Program-made: the position numbers and the translations under genes
Shown here: piece by piece, positions 7,701 through 15,877 of the stretch
Layout of the letters: the number at the start of each line of letters is the position of its first letter
Numbering within the stretch: position 1 is the stretch's first letter
Notes under the pieces: generated by a model
Told to the model about the DNA's origin: nothing
The model's database searches: none
Seen by the model: only the letters and a program-made list of their open reading frames with translations
Assembly: GCA_030824515.1 (NCBI GenBank)
Contig: JAVBXN010000014.1
Span: forward strand, 108,324 to 172,323
Length of the DNA stretch: 64,000 nt
Source of the DNA: Pelobacter sp.
GTDB lineage: Bacteria > Desulfobacterota > Desulfuromonadia > Geobacterales > Pseudopelobacteraceae
Direction: 5' to 3'

Positions 7701-9798
7701 CGAAGAGCAGTTTCTGCAAGCCCGCGATCTGTGACTGCTGTAACTCGGCCTCGCTCTGGCGAACGCTGATGACGTTGTCATAGCTGTCAACAAGATCGTT
7801 GTATTGCGCTGCATTGGCCGTTATCAGCCCGGAGAGCAGCTTGCCGGACTCTATTATGTTCTGGTTCAGGGTTTTGGCGACGTCGATGGTCAGTTCCGCC
7901 TGCTTGCGGGCATCAATGCGAGCGGTAGTCTCCGCGATCTGACGCTGGATCTCAGTGATATAGTCAAGGATACGGGTGACGTGCTCCTCGTATTGCGAGG
8001 CGGGCAGGATCGGCACGAAACTGCCGTAACGCGAGTCCGCGGCATACTTGCCCAGATCGAGCGCGCGATAGCGGATAACCGCCAGATCCTCGTCTTCGCA
8101 ATCGGCCGGTATGACCCTGGTTACCCAGTCGAGATAACCGCGTACGAACCTCTGAACCGGCCTGGCCTCGGCTCCGGTCTGGAAACCGAGCACGGCTTCG
8201 GCAAAGGCCATGGAGAACTCCAGGCTGTTTTTGAGGTCTCCGCATGCGTCCGCCGCCGGCGGGACACGCAAATCAGCGGCAACCAGCGGGTCACCCTCGG
8301 GGCTGCCAGCGTCGATGATGTATTTCAGCCCGTCCACCACAACGAAGCGCTTGCTGCCGGCGGCGTTGCGCACCAGCATAGCCCCGAGAAAAGTGTCGCA
8401 GCCGATCTGCAAACTGTCGAAGGCGGCGTCACCCAGTTCAAGCACCTTGGGTTTCCCGACCGTTCTCATGTCCAACACATAGGCGAACAGACGCACCGCA
8501 GTACCCGGAAGCGAGATGTTCTCCCGGGAGGCGCCGGAGACCACATAGCCATAGGCGGTGAACTGCTTGACTTCATCCCTGGCTACGAGCTGGATATCAG
8601 CGATATCCAGACGGACCTTGAAGACGTCGATGACGGGTGTCGCAATGCTCGACAACACGCCGGGCTGATCATCCGGCAGCAGGGTTGTGAAATCCCGATT
8701 GTCGCAAATCGAAAAATTCACGTTCACCGTGTCGCCGAACCTGGCTGCCAGCGCCCCCTTCAATACACGGCGCCAGACAGCCGAGCGTTTGTATTCGGTG
8801 AAGGTCGTCAGCGGGGCCAGTTCAACGCCGATCGGAGCGGATGAGCTATATTCCCTGTTCATCCGGTCGAGCGTGATCGGACCATTGTCACCGAACGGCG
8901 CAAAGATGCTCTCCTTGTTGGACCAGACCTTCTCGAACCACTCGCCATTCTTCCTGTCAGCAATGAAGGTTTGATCGTTGCTCAGACAGAGCAGTTTTCC
9001 GTACTCTTTGACGAAACCATACTCACCGGTATTCGCATCGGTTGTGAAATATTCGAAATCGACCGCACTCTGGCCGCGCAGTTTATCGGCACTGTTCTCG
9101 TATGCCTTTCTAACGCGTGCAAACTGGGATTTTTCAAAAGCGAACACCTGCAGGATCTGGTCGCCGACATCGACTTTGGAAACATAATGGGTGCCCCACT
9201 TCTTGAATGCATCCAGATAGGTATTTGCTTCCTGAATGCCCAGTTGGGAAACATCGTCCGCCAGGTGTGGCTGTTTGAAATGCTTCAGCCGCGCCAAATC
9301 ACGCATGAATGCGCCGTTAAGACCCAGCTCCGGGTCCGGCGTCAGCGCATTCACCGTCATTGTGACACCGGTCTCCAAGGTCTTGTGCAGTGCCGTGCCG
9401 TCAAGGCGTGTCAGCCTGACCAGCGCATATCCCAAAGCGGGGTTCTTGAGATCTACCCCCAGCGCCGATGACAGCATGTCCAGGGCCAATAGCCGGTCGC
9501 CGACTCCCAGAACCAGCGGGCCGGACGGCAGAACCGGTGCGCTGGTGTCGATCGAGGGGTGAACAACCCTGTATGGCAGCACCTGCGATAACAGGCTTTC
9601 GCTGGTGTCGTGCAGTGTTATTTCCGGATAGGACCAGGCGCCGATCGGGTCAAATGCTTTGAGGTCTTGGCTGTCGAAAGGTATCTCCGTGGTTGGCTGA
9701 AGGATGTTCAGCCGGCCCGATTCCGGGTTCCAGTCTGGCTGATACCCGCGAACAAGGTTGGTTGATGTCCCCAGACGAATGCTCTCAAGAATGCTCAT
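4753..9798 (-). CDS. Giant MACPF-type protein with long helical middle
   Basis: A 1681-residue protein. The start at 9798 is chosen because GGGAGGAAA lies about 5 nt upstream; an in-frame ATG 10 codons earlier lacks this. Residues 195-215 (DAFKKWGTHYVSKVDVGDQ) carry the W/Y-G-T-H-Y signature of MACPF/perforin pore formers. Residues about 600-720 and 840-935 are long amphipathic helices rich in Gln, Glu, Ala and Leu. A hydrophobic stretch between them (728-746, GLDVATNLFSLGTSIALPA) recalls the membrane hairpin of ClyA/HBL/Cry6-type alpha-pore toxins. The C-terminal 700 residues look beta-rich, with a Ser/Gly linker (GGGGSSTTTVYS) near residue 1480. There is no signal peptide, no lysis or secretion gene nearby, and base composition resembles the neighbours. 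A membrane-active or antagonistic role is inference; the domain call rests on one motif. Confidence 0.65.
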   Translation of the reverse strand: MSILESIRLGTSTNLVRGYQPDWNPESGRLNILQPTTEIPFDSQDLKAFDPIGAWSYPEITLHDTSESLLSQVLPYRVVHPSIDTSAPVLPSGPLVLGVGDRLLALDMLSSALGVDLKNPALGYALVRLTRLDGTALHKTLETGVTMTVNALTPDPELGLNGAFMRDLARLKHFKQPHLADDVSQLGIQEANTYLDAFKKWGTHYVSKVDVGDQILQVFAFEKSQFARVRKAYENSADKLRGQSAVDFEYFTTDANTGEYGFVKEYGKLLCLSNDQTFIADRKNGEWFEKVWSNKESIFAPFGDNGPITLDRMNREYSSSAPIGVELAPLTTFTEYKRSAVWRRVLKGALAARFGDTVNVNFSICDNRDFTTLLPDDQPGVLSSIATPVIDVFKVRLDIADIQLVARDEVKQFTAYGYVVSGASRENISLPGTAVRLFAYVLDMRTVGKPKVLELGDAAFDSLQIGCDTFLGAMLVRNAAGSKRFVVVDGLKYIIDAGSPEGDPLVAADLRVPPAADACGDLKNSLEFSMAFAEAVLGFQTGAEARPVQRFVRGYLDWVTRVIPADCEDEDLAVIRYRALDLGKYAADSRYGSFVPILPASQYEEHVTRILDYITEIQRQIAETTARIDARKQAELTIDVAKTLNQNIIESGKLLSGLITANAAQYNDLVDSYDNVISVRQSEAELQQSQIAGLQKLLFEQQAEVDAATQNYKSKVQQWEAMEAIKFGLDVATNLFSLGTSIALPASSISSVKDLGLMVQRIQKTLNVLNAASKLFTGAKSSIENIRNAQLTLDGLGSDQFGDTAQLSWDEMSIKFDVVMASGPSDPNVNVAKAELGAAFKTLVMRGKALSSAKSQLHQIQRDIYTTQRQKELNERQVTRLNDLQGTLNPREVKELDRSEVDLVGLTGQLDYLRQQMLGTLAKAFLLQDQALQYANLQPPTMIQTFSLMKFRNARVMQQEATIRARSLLASYQASTTTPIEYVVEGVLTDEIINGAAHRIVICPDAREFMQYVNLRVVGVTAAIEGVKGTDSGKLLVRLTFQDAPFSDRDTTRQKLSFHTPWRERTYEYDVASGAPLFSDNGESWSDGVSQVTPFGEWQVDIPRTVTNRGVKFESMTVKIRLSFVLEARIIDAPIDFGRNRKALAYAPHAERLRTVAMTTFALMAAESTQLVLPSVNTLVSQMFSQGSTTNGWDVVFNMSRERINKALCAQYDELKNNTTYKNTIHVTTRTKVVEGVWAIKKFDLEYGYPLLVFTVNNNETVSLEMPIITGSMTNCIQLGEDPEKCDLPVSIQGKTLTANVKLSKMRGSSSINGTDHNLLKVVLDMQVGAFSINEIEISDEEKIELNKVIKAYFVNNPVIFLINQLDLTSVPTIEALRPNEFYFKVLKTPAGNELLQMFIQTGGHVLLNYSQTFLNNIPEPIPQAEECSLIIRSAIFFGSVLPQSLNKNSWRIVGKDPGDPNKAWHGEFTVANVSATGIDLSKLTQRSSYSSGGGGSSTTTVYSFPNNTVTWALDGMILSATAEGPMMLTGVRNQTMTINTVTTTSMYPCLSALWGKDCTTTTHGSFKNDVTSNVSASSPISVVGTGRDQSVSIKMQSQAVTVTGNLSGGGPSGSDNLQSQVNQQIKEQVPSQIVRQLDVSFDPISLFALKNLLFPSNNFIKFSGAYVPGDALIVGTFENL

Positions 9799-10105
9799 GA
9801 TGGTTTCCTCCCTGAAAAACTCATTCAATGCAATATGGCCGCGGGAACAGTAAATTCAAAGCGGGCGGAGCCGGTATTCCACCCCCATGCCTTATGATTA
9901 CAGCCACTTGAATTAGAGTTTTATTATTTTTGAGGTCTATAGCATGCGTCACCAAAGACAGCAAGCTATTTAATATTATTCAGATAATTGTGTAATGGCA
10001 GTTGAAATACGGGGGAGGGCAACTGAAAGAAATGGCGAGAGTTTATACAAAAATCGAGATATGAATGATGTCAGAAAAAGTTTTGGCCAACAACGAATGA
10101 AAGTC
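9799..10105. other. Leader region of the MACPF gene
   Basis: About 307 bp with no gene. A weak leftward promoter can be drawn (TTGCTG, 17 nt, TATAGA on the minus strand around 9940-9970), leaving a leader of about 140 nt. The element is a guess and no hairpin of note was seen. Confidence 0.35.
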
Positions 10106-10588
10106 CTACTCCAGATCCTCACCCACCTCTTCCATCTCGCGCGTGATCTCGGCCAGGCCGGCATCCTTGCGCCTGAAAACCGTCACCAGCCAATAGCAGA
10201 CAGCGTAGCTGGCCAGCGCGGCGAAGAATCCGATCACCGAACTTCCCAGCAGCAGCGACGAGGCATACATCTTGAGGCTGCTCCATTTGAGGCTCGTTAC
10301 CTGGAATTCCAGCGGTTTGTTACCCAGCATGAACTCGCCCAGCTTGTAGCTGGCCGCCAGCGCCGGAACCACCGTCAGCGGAGTGTTGGCCCAAGCCCCG
10401 GTGATACAGGTCAGCTTGTTGAGGCGGAAAATGAAGGCGACGGCAATTGCCAGCGGCGTGTGCAGTCCGAAGAAAGGGGTAAAGCTGATAAAAACGCCGG
10501 CGGCAAAGCCGGTGGCGATGTGACCGGGATGGGCGTCCAGCGAAAGGATTTTCTTGAATTGCTGCTTCAGCTTTTCAATGTTGATCAT
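10106..10588 (-). CDS. DUF2062 membrane protein
   Basis: A 160-residue protein. HPGHIATGFAAGVFISFTPFFGLHT followed by FRLNKLTCITGAWANTP is the hallmark of DUF2062 (PF09835): a short cytoplasmic N-terminus, then two to three membrane helices with P-G-x-x-A-x-G-F-A and a T-P-F/W-G-x-H-T loop. The C-terminus is charged (FRRKDAGLAEITREMEEVGED). Function is unknown for the family; some members are fused to glycosyltransferases. GAGG lies 5 nt before the ATG. It stands alone, with no obvious operon partner. Confidence 0.85.
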   Translation of the reverse strand: MINIEKLKQQFKKILSLDAHPGHIATGFAAGVFISFTPFFGLHTPLAIAVAFIFRLNKLTCITGAWANTPLTVVPALAASYKLGEFMLGNKPLEFQVTSLKWSSLKMYASSLLLGSSVIGFFAALASYAVCYWLVTVFRRKDAGLAEITREMEEVGEDLE

Positions 10589-10707
10589 GTCGGCCTCGGG
10601 TGTCGGTAACTCTAAGGTTTTGGAAGGCGGATTGTCAACTGAATAGACTTCACTGAAGCCTTGTATTCTGTTATAAAGCGATTCAGATCAGAAACGGAGG
10701 ACCGATA

Positions 10708-11637
10708 ATGAAACAATCGCTCAAAATTCTGGCTGCAACCCTGCTGATGTCAGCCATTTCAATGCCGGTATCGGCGGCCACTCGCAACTGCACTTTCAAG
10801 AAGCAGCTCCGGCAGGCGGAACTGGCCTTCGACATTGCCAGCCGGCCGGCGGCGGGATGTGCCGTGCAGGTAATCGATATTACCTTGCGCCGTAGCGGAA
10901 AATTCGTTTCCCGATACCGCGCGGATGTGGACTACCTGGCCGAAAAAGCCTGGCTGGAGGATTTATCAGGCGACGGCCGGCCGGAACTGGTGATTGCCAG
11001 CAGCAGTGTCGATAAAGAAGCCCGGGGCGCGCTGGATGTCTACCAGATCGAAAAAAACACCCTGCGGCGGGCATCACTGCCAAAACTGGACGACTCCGGC
11101 GGATATCGGGGAGGCGACCGTTTCTTTCTGGATGAGCGCCAGATCGTCCGCACGTTTCCGCTCTACCGTGATGGTAACGCCGTTAACAATCCAGGCGGCG
11201 ACAGCCGGACCCTCAAGTACGATTTCAACGACGGGAAGATATCGCTTCGCGTAAAGCAGGAGAACCAGGCCACGGCGACTGAAACGGCCATCGGGACGGT
11301 AACTGTTCGGGAAGCGCAAGGCCAGCCGGCCGGCACGGTAATCAGCAAGGTTGCGCTTGACGGGACAGCGATCGAGATAACCACCGATGCGCCGGTCAAC
11401 AGCTTCAAGGTAATGAAACTGGAAAAGCCGGAACGGATCGCGATTGATATACCCGGCGCAGCATCCCCCCTGGCGGGAAAAAAGATAAAAATCGACAATT
11501 TCGGCATCAGCCGGGCACGGATCGGCATCAACCGGGGTTTCCTGCGGATAGTGTTAGATTCGACCCGTTCGGCCTTCCCCGAATACACGGTAACCAGATC
11601 CGACAGCGGACTCAAGGTTGTGTTCGCGGACAAGTGA
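10708..11637 (+). CDS. Periplasmic PliI-like/AMIN domain protein
   Basis: A 309-residue exported protein with signal peptide [23 protein letters not shown]. Residues 25-200 ([57 protein letters not shown]) resemble the PliI family of periplasmic inhibitors of I-type lysozyme. Residues 215-309 ([37 protein letters not shown] and what follows) resemble an AMIN domain, which targets proteins to peptidoglycan or secretin complexes. GGAGG precedes the ATG. A role at the cell wall is plausible; the pairing of the two domains is my reading and is not proven. The metallo-hydrolase gene starts 23 nt downstream, so the two probably form an operon. Confidence 0.65.
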   Translation: MKQSLKILAATLLMSAISMPVSAATRNCTFKKQLRQAELAFDIASRPAAGCAVQVIDITLRRSGKFVSRYRADVDYLAEKAWLEDLSGDGRPELVIASSSVDKEARGALDVYQIEKNTLRRASLPKLDDSGGYRGGDRFFLDERQIVRTFPLYRDGNAVNNPGGDSRTLKYDFNDGKISLRVKQENQATATETAIGTVTVREAQGQPAGTVISKVALDGTAIEITTDAPVNSFKVMKLEKPERIAIDIPGAASPLAGKKIKIDNFGISRARIGINRGFLRIVLDSTRSAFPEYTVTRSDSGLKVVFADK

Positions 11638-11660
11638 GACGATTTCCGAGGAGAAAAATC

Positions 11661-12491
11661 ATGACCAGAATTTTGCTTTTTATTGTGTCGGTCACGTTGT
11701 TTGCGTCAGCAGCTTATGCTGCTGTTTCAACTCCACCCGCCAAGACTGAAACCGGCATTACCTTTTACGGACATTCTGCCTTCAGGATTGTCACACCGAC
11801 CGGCAAGGTGTTGCTGATAGACCCGTGGATCACCAATCCGGGCAATCCCAACGGCGAAAAAGATCTGGCCTCGCTGAGCAAGGTTGATCTGATCCTGCTG
11901 ACCCACGGCCACGGCGATCATGTCGGCAACATGGTTATGATCTCCAAGAAAACCGGGGCCAAACTGGTCACCACCCCGGAACTGATGAAGGCCGCCGTGC
12001 TGTTCAGCCACTACCCCGAAGCCAACACCGGCAACGATCTGACCGGAGCTTTCGGCGGTGAAATACCGCTTCTGGACGGCGAGGTCACGGTGCGGTTCGT
12101 GCCGGCGGTTCATGGCGGCAGCATGGAAATCGCCGAGGGGAGCATCATGCCCAGAAACCTGGCCTATGCGGGCCTGCCCGGCGGCTTTCTGATCACGGTC
12201 AAAAACGGCCCCAGGATCTACCATACCGGTGACACGGACCTGTTCAGCGACATGGCGCTGATAGGTGACGTTGATATCATGCTGGTCTGCATCGGCGACA
12301 AGTTTACCATGGGGCCGCAGCGGGCCGCCCAGGCGGTAAGGCTTGTCAAGCCCCGCATGGCGGTTCCAATGCATTACGGCACCTGGGACATTCTGAGCGG
12401 CACACCGGAACAGTTTGACGGGGCGCTGAAAAAGATCGGAATCAAAACCGGCAAGCGACTGAATACGTCGGAAACTTTCTACTGGAAATAA
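11661..12491 (+). CDS. Exported metal-dependent hydrolase (MBL fold, UPF0173-like)
   Basis: A 276-residue protein. The start at 11661 is supported by GAGGAG 6-7 nt upstream and a signal peptide ([20 protein letters not shown]). The mature part has the beta-lactamase-fold metal site: [14 protein letters not shown], then [10 protein letters not shown] (H-x-H-x-D-H), a later VHGG, HTGDTD and a final PMHYGTWD. The order matches the UPF0173/UlaG-like group. Most members of that group are cytosolic, so the signal peptide is unusual and places the enzyme in the periplasm. The substrate is unknown. It probably shares a transcript with the preceding PliI/AMIN-like gene. Confidence 0.8.
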   Translation: MTRILLFIVSVTLFASAAYAAVSTPPAKTETGITFYGHSAFRIVTPTGKVLLIDPWITNPGNPNGEKDLASLSKVDLILLTHGHGDHVGNMVMISKKTGAKLVTTPELMKAAVLFSHYPEANTGNDLTGAFGGEIPLLDGEVTVRFVPAVHGGSMEIAEGSIMPRNLAYAGLPGGFLITVKNGPRIYHTGDTDLFSDMALIGDVDIMLVCIGDKFTMGPQRAAQAVRLVKPRMAVPMHYGTWDILSGTPEQFDGALKKIGIKTGKRLNTSETFYWK

Positions 12492-12525
12492 CTTACTAAC
12501 AACATCCACGAAAGGAACAGAATCA

Positions 12526-13389
12526 ATGAGCAAGGCAACCATAGGCGTAATCGGTGGCAGCGGTCTCTATGACATGGAAGGACTGGAGCAGGTTGAGCGG
12601 GTCACGGTTGAAACCCCCTTCGGCTCCCCTTCCGACGAATACGTCACCGGCGTGCTGAACGGTGTAAGAATGGTGTTTCTGCCGCGCCACGGGCGCGGAC
12701 ACCGCCTGCTGCCGTCAGAAGTAAATTATCGCGCCAATATCTTCGGCATGAAAAAGCTGGGGGTCGAACGGATCATCTCGGTTTCGGCCGTCGGCAGCCT
12801 GAAAGACGCCATCGCCCCGGGCCATATCGTGATCCCGGACCAGTTCATCGACCGCACCAAGGGTCTCCGCCGTGACACATTTTTTGGAGACGGAATCGTG
12901 GCCCACGCCGGTTTTGCCGACCCGGTCTGTCATCCCCTGTCGGAAACGCTCTACAACGCCGCGTTGAAGGCCGGAGCCACCGTCCACAAGGGGGGCAGCT
13001 ACATCTGCATGGAAGGGCCGGCCTTTTCCACCCGGGCCGAGTCGTTTTCCTACCTGGCGCTGGGAGCATCGGTAATCGGCATGACCAACCTGACCGAAGC
13101 CAAGTTGGCCCGTGAGGCGGAAATCTGCTACGGCATCATCGCCCTGTCAACCGACTACGACTGCTGGCACGATTCCCACGACGACGTCACCGTGGAAGCG
13201 ATCATCCAGATCATCCATCAGAACGTGGCCATGGCCAAAAACATCATCCGCCATGCAGTTGCTGAAATCGGCGGCGAGCGCGACTGCCCCTGCGCAAGCG
13301 CGATGCAGTACGCGATAATCACCGATCGCTCGGTGATTCCCGAGGCCACCAGACAGAAACTGGAGCCGATCATCGGCAAGTATCTGTAA
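12526..13389 (+). CDS. mtnP: S-methyl-5'-thioadenosine phosphorylase
   Basis: A 287-residue purine phosphorylase of the MTAP/PNP type. GVIGGSGLYDM (phosphate loop), FLPRHGRGHRLLPSEVNYRAN, ICMEGPAFSTRAES and GMTNLTEAKLAREAEICYGIIALSTDYDCWH are in the canonical order and residues expected for 6-oxo/6-amino purine phosphorylases. It would split methylthioadenosine into adenine and methylthioribose-1-phosphate in methionine salvage. GGAAC sits upstream of the ATG. The C-terminus has a Cys pair (ERDCPCASAM). No other salvage gene is adjacent. It ends at a strong bidirectional terminator. Confidence 0.9.
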   Translation: MSKATIGVIGGSGLYDMEGLEQVERVTVETPFGSPSDEYVTGVLNGVRMVFLPRHGRGHRLLPSEVNYRANIFGMKKLGVERIISVSAVGSLKDAIAPGHIVIPDQFIDRTKGLRRDTFFGDGIVAHAGFADPVCHPLSETLYNAALKAGATVHKGGSYICMEGPAFSTRAESFSYLALGASVIGMTNLTEAKLAREAEICYGIIALSTDYDCWHDSHDDVTVEAIIQIIHQNVAMAKNIIRHAVAEIGGERDCPCASAMQYAIITDRSVIPEATRQKLEPIIGKYL

Positions 13390-13412
13390 ACCGGGACAAG
13401 CGCGGCAAACTG

Positions 13413-13445
13413 AAAAAGGCTGGCACCATCGGTGTCAGCCTTTTT
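13413..13445. terminator. Bidirectional terminator between mtnP and MlaD-like gene
   Basis: AAAAAGGCTGGCACC (13413-13427), loop ATC, GGTGTCAGCCTTTTT (13431-13445), with one G-U pair in the stem. Runs of T follow the stem on both strands, so it can serve both convergent genes. Confidence 0.9.
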
Positions 13446-13465
13446 CGATACAGATACCGTCAAAC

Positions 13466-14515
13466 TTAAAAGAGCGTCCCGATCACGCTGCCGATCACCG
13501 AAATCGGCCCGGTGTCCTGCAGCCCTTCCATTGCCTTCTCGGTCTTTTTCAGCGTTGAAATGGCGTCACGGTAAAGTTTGTCGTCGTTAACCAGTTTGCC
13601 GACCGTCCCCTCGCCACTGTTGATCTTGCGGGTGATCTCCTTCAGGTTGACCACCGTTTCGCGCAGTTCGTTATAGAGGGCCGGATCATTGACCAGCTTG
13701 CCGGCCGTCCCTTCCCCCTTGTTGATACGCAGCGCAATCTCGTTGAAGTTCTTCATGCTGTCGTCCATGCCCTTGATGGCCGCAAAGGCATGGTCGTACA
13801 GGTCTTCGTCGGTCAGCAACCGGCCGATGGTGCCTTCTCCGCGCTCCAGCCTGGCGCTAACCTCCTTGAGACTGCCGGTCAACGCATTGACGTTATTATA
13901 CAGGGATTTGTCGTTCAGCAGCAGGGCCAGCGAACCGTCACCCCGGTCGAGCTTGGCGGTAATGCTGGACAGTCCGGTCAGGGACTCGTGCATGGCGACC
14001 CGGTTCTCGTCCAGCATCGCGGCGATTTTGCCCATCACCTCGTTCTGGTTGCGGTTCAAGTCGATAATCAGCTGCTTGGCATCCTTGGTCAGACCGCCGA
14101 CACTGTCCAGCAGCGCGTCCACGCCAGCCGAGTCCGAGCTCTTGAGGGTACTACCGGCCGGCAGGTCCGGACTGGCGGAAGTTCCGAAGGTTAGTCCCAG
14201 GAACTGCCCCCCCAGCATGCTGGACATGCGGATACCGGCAACCGAGTCCTGCTTGATCCGTGTTCCCTGGTTGACTTCGAAATCCACCTGCACCTTGTCA
14301 TCCAAAACCGCTATCCCGGTGATCGTGCCAACCTCGACGCCCGCCAGCTTGACCGTATCGCCGACCTTGAGTCCGGTTGATGACGGCAGCAACACCTTGT
14401 AGGGTATTCCGTGATCGAATATTTTCCAGCGATTGCCCACCTCCAGCATTATGCCGAAAAGCACCAGACTCAAAACGAAGAATAGGCCGACTTTTGCTTC
14501 CTGTGACAGCTTCAT
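13466..14515 (-). CDS. MlaD/MCE-family lipid transport protein
   Basis: A 349-residue protein. The start at 14515 is chosen over an ORF extension of 55 codons because the extension crosses the promoter and start of moeA; GGAG lies upstream of this ATG. It begins with one membrane anchor (EAKVGLFFVLSLVLFGIMLEVG), then an MCE domain (residues 35-120: GIPYKVLLPSSTGLKVGDTVKLAGVEVGTI and beyond), as in MlaD of the phospholipid transport system. The C-terminal 200 residues carry four imperfect copies of R/K-G-E/D-G-T-x-G-x-L-L/V-x-D-x-x-L-Y, probably a helical tunnel or stalk. No permease (MlaE) or ATPase (MlaF) gene is adjacent, so it is an orphan here. Confidence 0.85.
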   Translation of the reverse strand: MKLSQEAKVGLFFVLSLVLFGIMLEVGNRWKIFDHGIPYKVLLPSSTGLKVGDTVKLAGVEVGTITGIAVLDDKVQVDFEVNQGTRIKQDSVAGIRMSSMLGGQFLGLTFGTSASPDLPAGSTLKSSDSAGVDALLDSVGGLTKDAKQLIIDLNRNQNEVMGKIAAMLDENRVAMHESLTGLSSITAKLDRGDGSLALLLNDKSLYNNVNALTGSLKEVSARLERGEGTIGRLLTDEDLYDHAFAAIKGMDDSMKNFNEIALRINKGEGTAGKLVNDPALYNELRETVVNLKEITRKINSGEGTVGKLVNDDKLYRDAISTLKKTEKAMEGLQDTGPISVIGSVIGTLF

Positions 14516-14640
14516 GCCCACATCTCCCGATACCGCGCAATATGCGCCATTATACCCAACCGGTCGAGCTTGGCAATCATATTGTGTTTTTGCGATGTTC
14601 CGGCTATTCTGGCAGCGTTCAAACGAAAGGAGCAAACAAT

Positions 14641-15855
14641 ATGGTTTCATTTGAAGAGGCGCGCAGCATAATACTTTCAAATGTAAATGTATGCGGAGTC
14701 GAGCGTGTGCATCTGCAGGACGCGGGCGGGCGGATTCTGGCGGAAGATGCCAGCGCCCCGTGGGAGATGCCGCTCTGGGATAATTCGGCCATGGACGGCT
14801 ATGCGGTGCGCAGCGCGGACTGCGCGGAAATCCCCTGCAAGTTAAAGGTGACCGGCTTCCTGCCGGCCGGCGCCAGGGCCGAAGGTGTCACCGTGGAAGC
14901 CGGTTGCGCGGTCAGGATCATGACCGGCGCGCCGACACCGGAGGGCTGCGACGCGGTGGTGCCGGTCGAGGAGACCGACGACGGCAAGGATCTGGTCGCG
15001 TTGAATGAAACGGTCGTCAGCGGCCAGCATATCAGGCGGCACGGCGAAGATGTGCGCGCCGGCGTAGTCTTCGTCCGCGCCGGCACACTGATCCGGCCGC
15101 CGGAAGTGAACATGCTGGCAACCTTCGGCATGGCGCTGGTACCGGTCTTCCGCCGGCCGGTAGTGGCCATACTCTCCACCGGCGATGAGCTGATCGAGAT
15201 GGGCCGGACTCCGGGACCGGGTGAAATAGTCAACAGCAACATCCTCTCGCTGGCGGCCGCAGTGCAGGAAACCGGGGCCATTCCGCGTATTATCGGCATC
15301 GCCCGCGACAACCTGGAAAGCCACCGCGAAATGCTGCATGAAGGATTGAAGGCCGATGCGCTGATCACATCGGCCGGCGTCTCGGCCGGTGACTGTGACT
15401 TCGTGCGGGACGTGCTGGATGAACTGGGCGCCAGGCAACTGTTCTGGAAAGTCGGGGTCAAACCGGGCGGACCGACCGCATTCGCGCTGCATGGCACAAC
15501 CCCGATCTTCTCTCTGCCGGGCAACCCGGTTTCGACCATGATCACTTTCGAGGAATTCGTCCGGCCGGCGCTACTGAGGATGATGGGGCATTGCCATGTG
15601 CTGCGCCCACTCTTCAAAGCGGTTTTGAGCGAAGATATAAAAAAGAAACCGGGCAAGATCCAGATCGTGCGGATTCGCCTGGAACGGGAGAACGGCCGCT
15701 GGCTGGCGTCTTCGGCCGGCAACCAGCAGACCGCCATCCTGAGGACCATGGTCGATGCGACCGCCCTGGCGATCCTGCCCGCCGAAAGCACCCGTTTCAA
15801 AGCCGGTGAAGAGGTGGATGTGCATTTTTACGGCAGCCATATTGATCTGATCTGA
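14641..15855 (+). CDS. moeA: Molybdopterin molybdenumtransferase
   Basis: A 404-residue protein. The start at 14641 is supported by AAAGGAG about 8 nt upstream. Motifs in order: SFEEARSIILSN, LAEDASAPWEMPLWDNSAMDGYAV (adenylyl-molybdopterin contact), RIMTGAPTPEGCDAVVPVE, STGDELIEMG, the MPT-binding SAGVSAGDCDFV, then KPGGPTAF, LPGNPVSTMITFEEFV and a C-terminal domain IV. It inserts molybdate (or tungstate) into molybdopterin to give the cofactor. There are no other mo genes nearby. Length is typical. It may be followed by endonuclease IV in the same transcript, with a 22-nt gap. Confidence 0.93.
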   Translation: MVSFEEARSIILSNVNVCGVERVHLQDAGGRILAEDASAPWEMPLWDNSAMDGYAVRSADCAEIPCKLKVTGFLPAGARAEGVTVEAGCAVRIMTGAPTPEGCDAVVPVEETDDGKDLVALNETVVSGQHIRRHGEDVRAGVVFVRAGTLIRPPEVNMLATFGMALVPVFRRPVVAILSTGDELIEMGRTPGPGEIVNSNILSLAAAVQETGAIPRIIGIARDNLESHREMLHEGLKADALITSAGVSAGDCDFVRDVLDELGARQLFWKVGVKPGGPTAFALHGTTPIFSLPGNPVSTMITFEEFVRPALLRMMGHCHVLRPLFKAVLSEDIKKKPGKIQIVRIRLERENGRWLASSAGNQQTAILRTMVDATALAILPAESTRFKAGEEVDVHFYGSHIDLI

Positions 15856-15877
15856 AAAATAAAGAGCGAGGTTTCCC

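Noticed and set aside
9995..10609. 204-codon frame opposite the DUF2062 gene
   Set aside because: The DUF2062 signature and membrane helices on the other strand decide; this frame is Gln/Arg/Gly-rich noise.
14516..14680. 55-codon extension of the MlaD-like gene
   Set aside because: It would overlap the moeA start and ribosome site. The residues are Cys-rich and unlike a membrane anchor, and the preferred ATG has its own GGAG.
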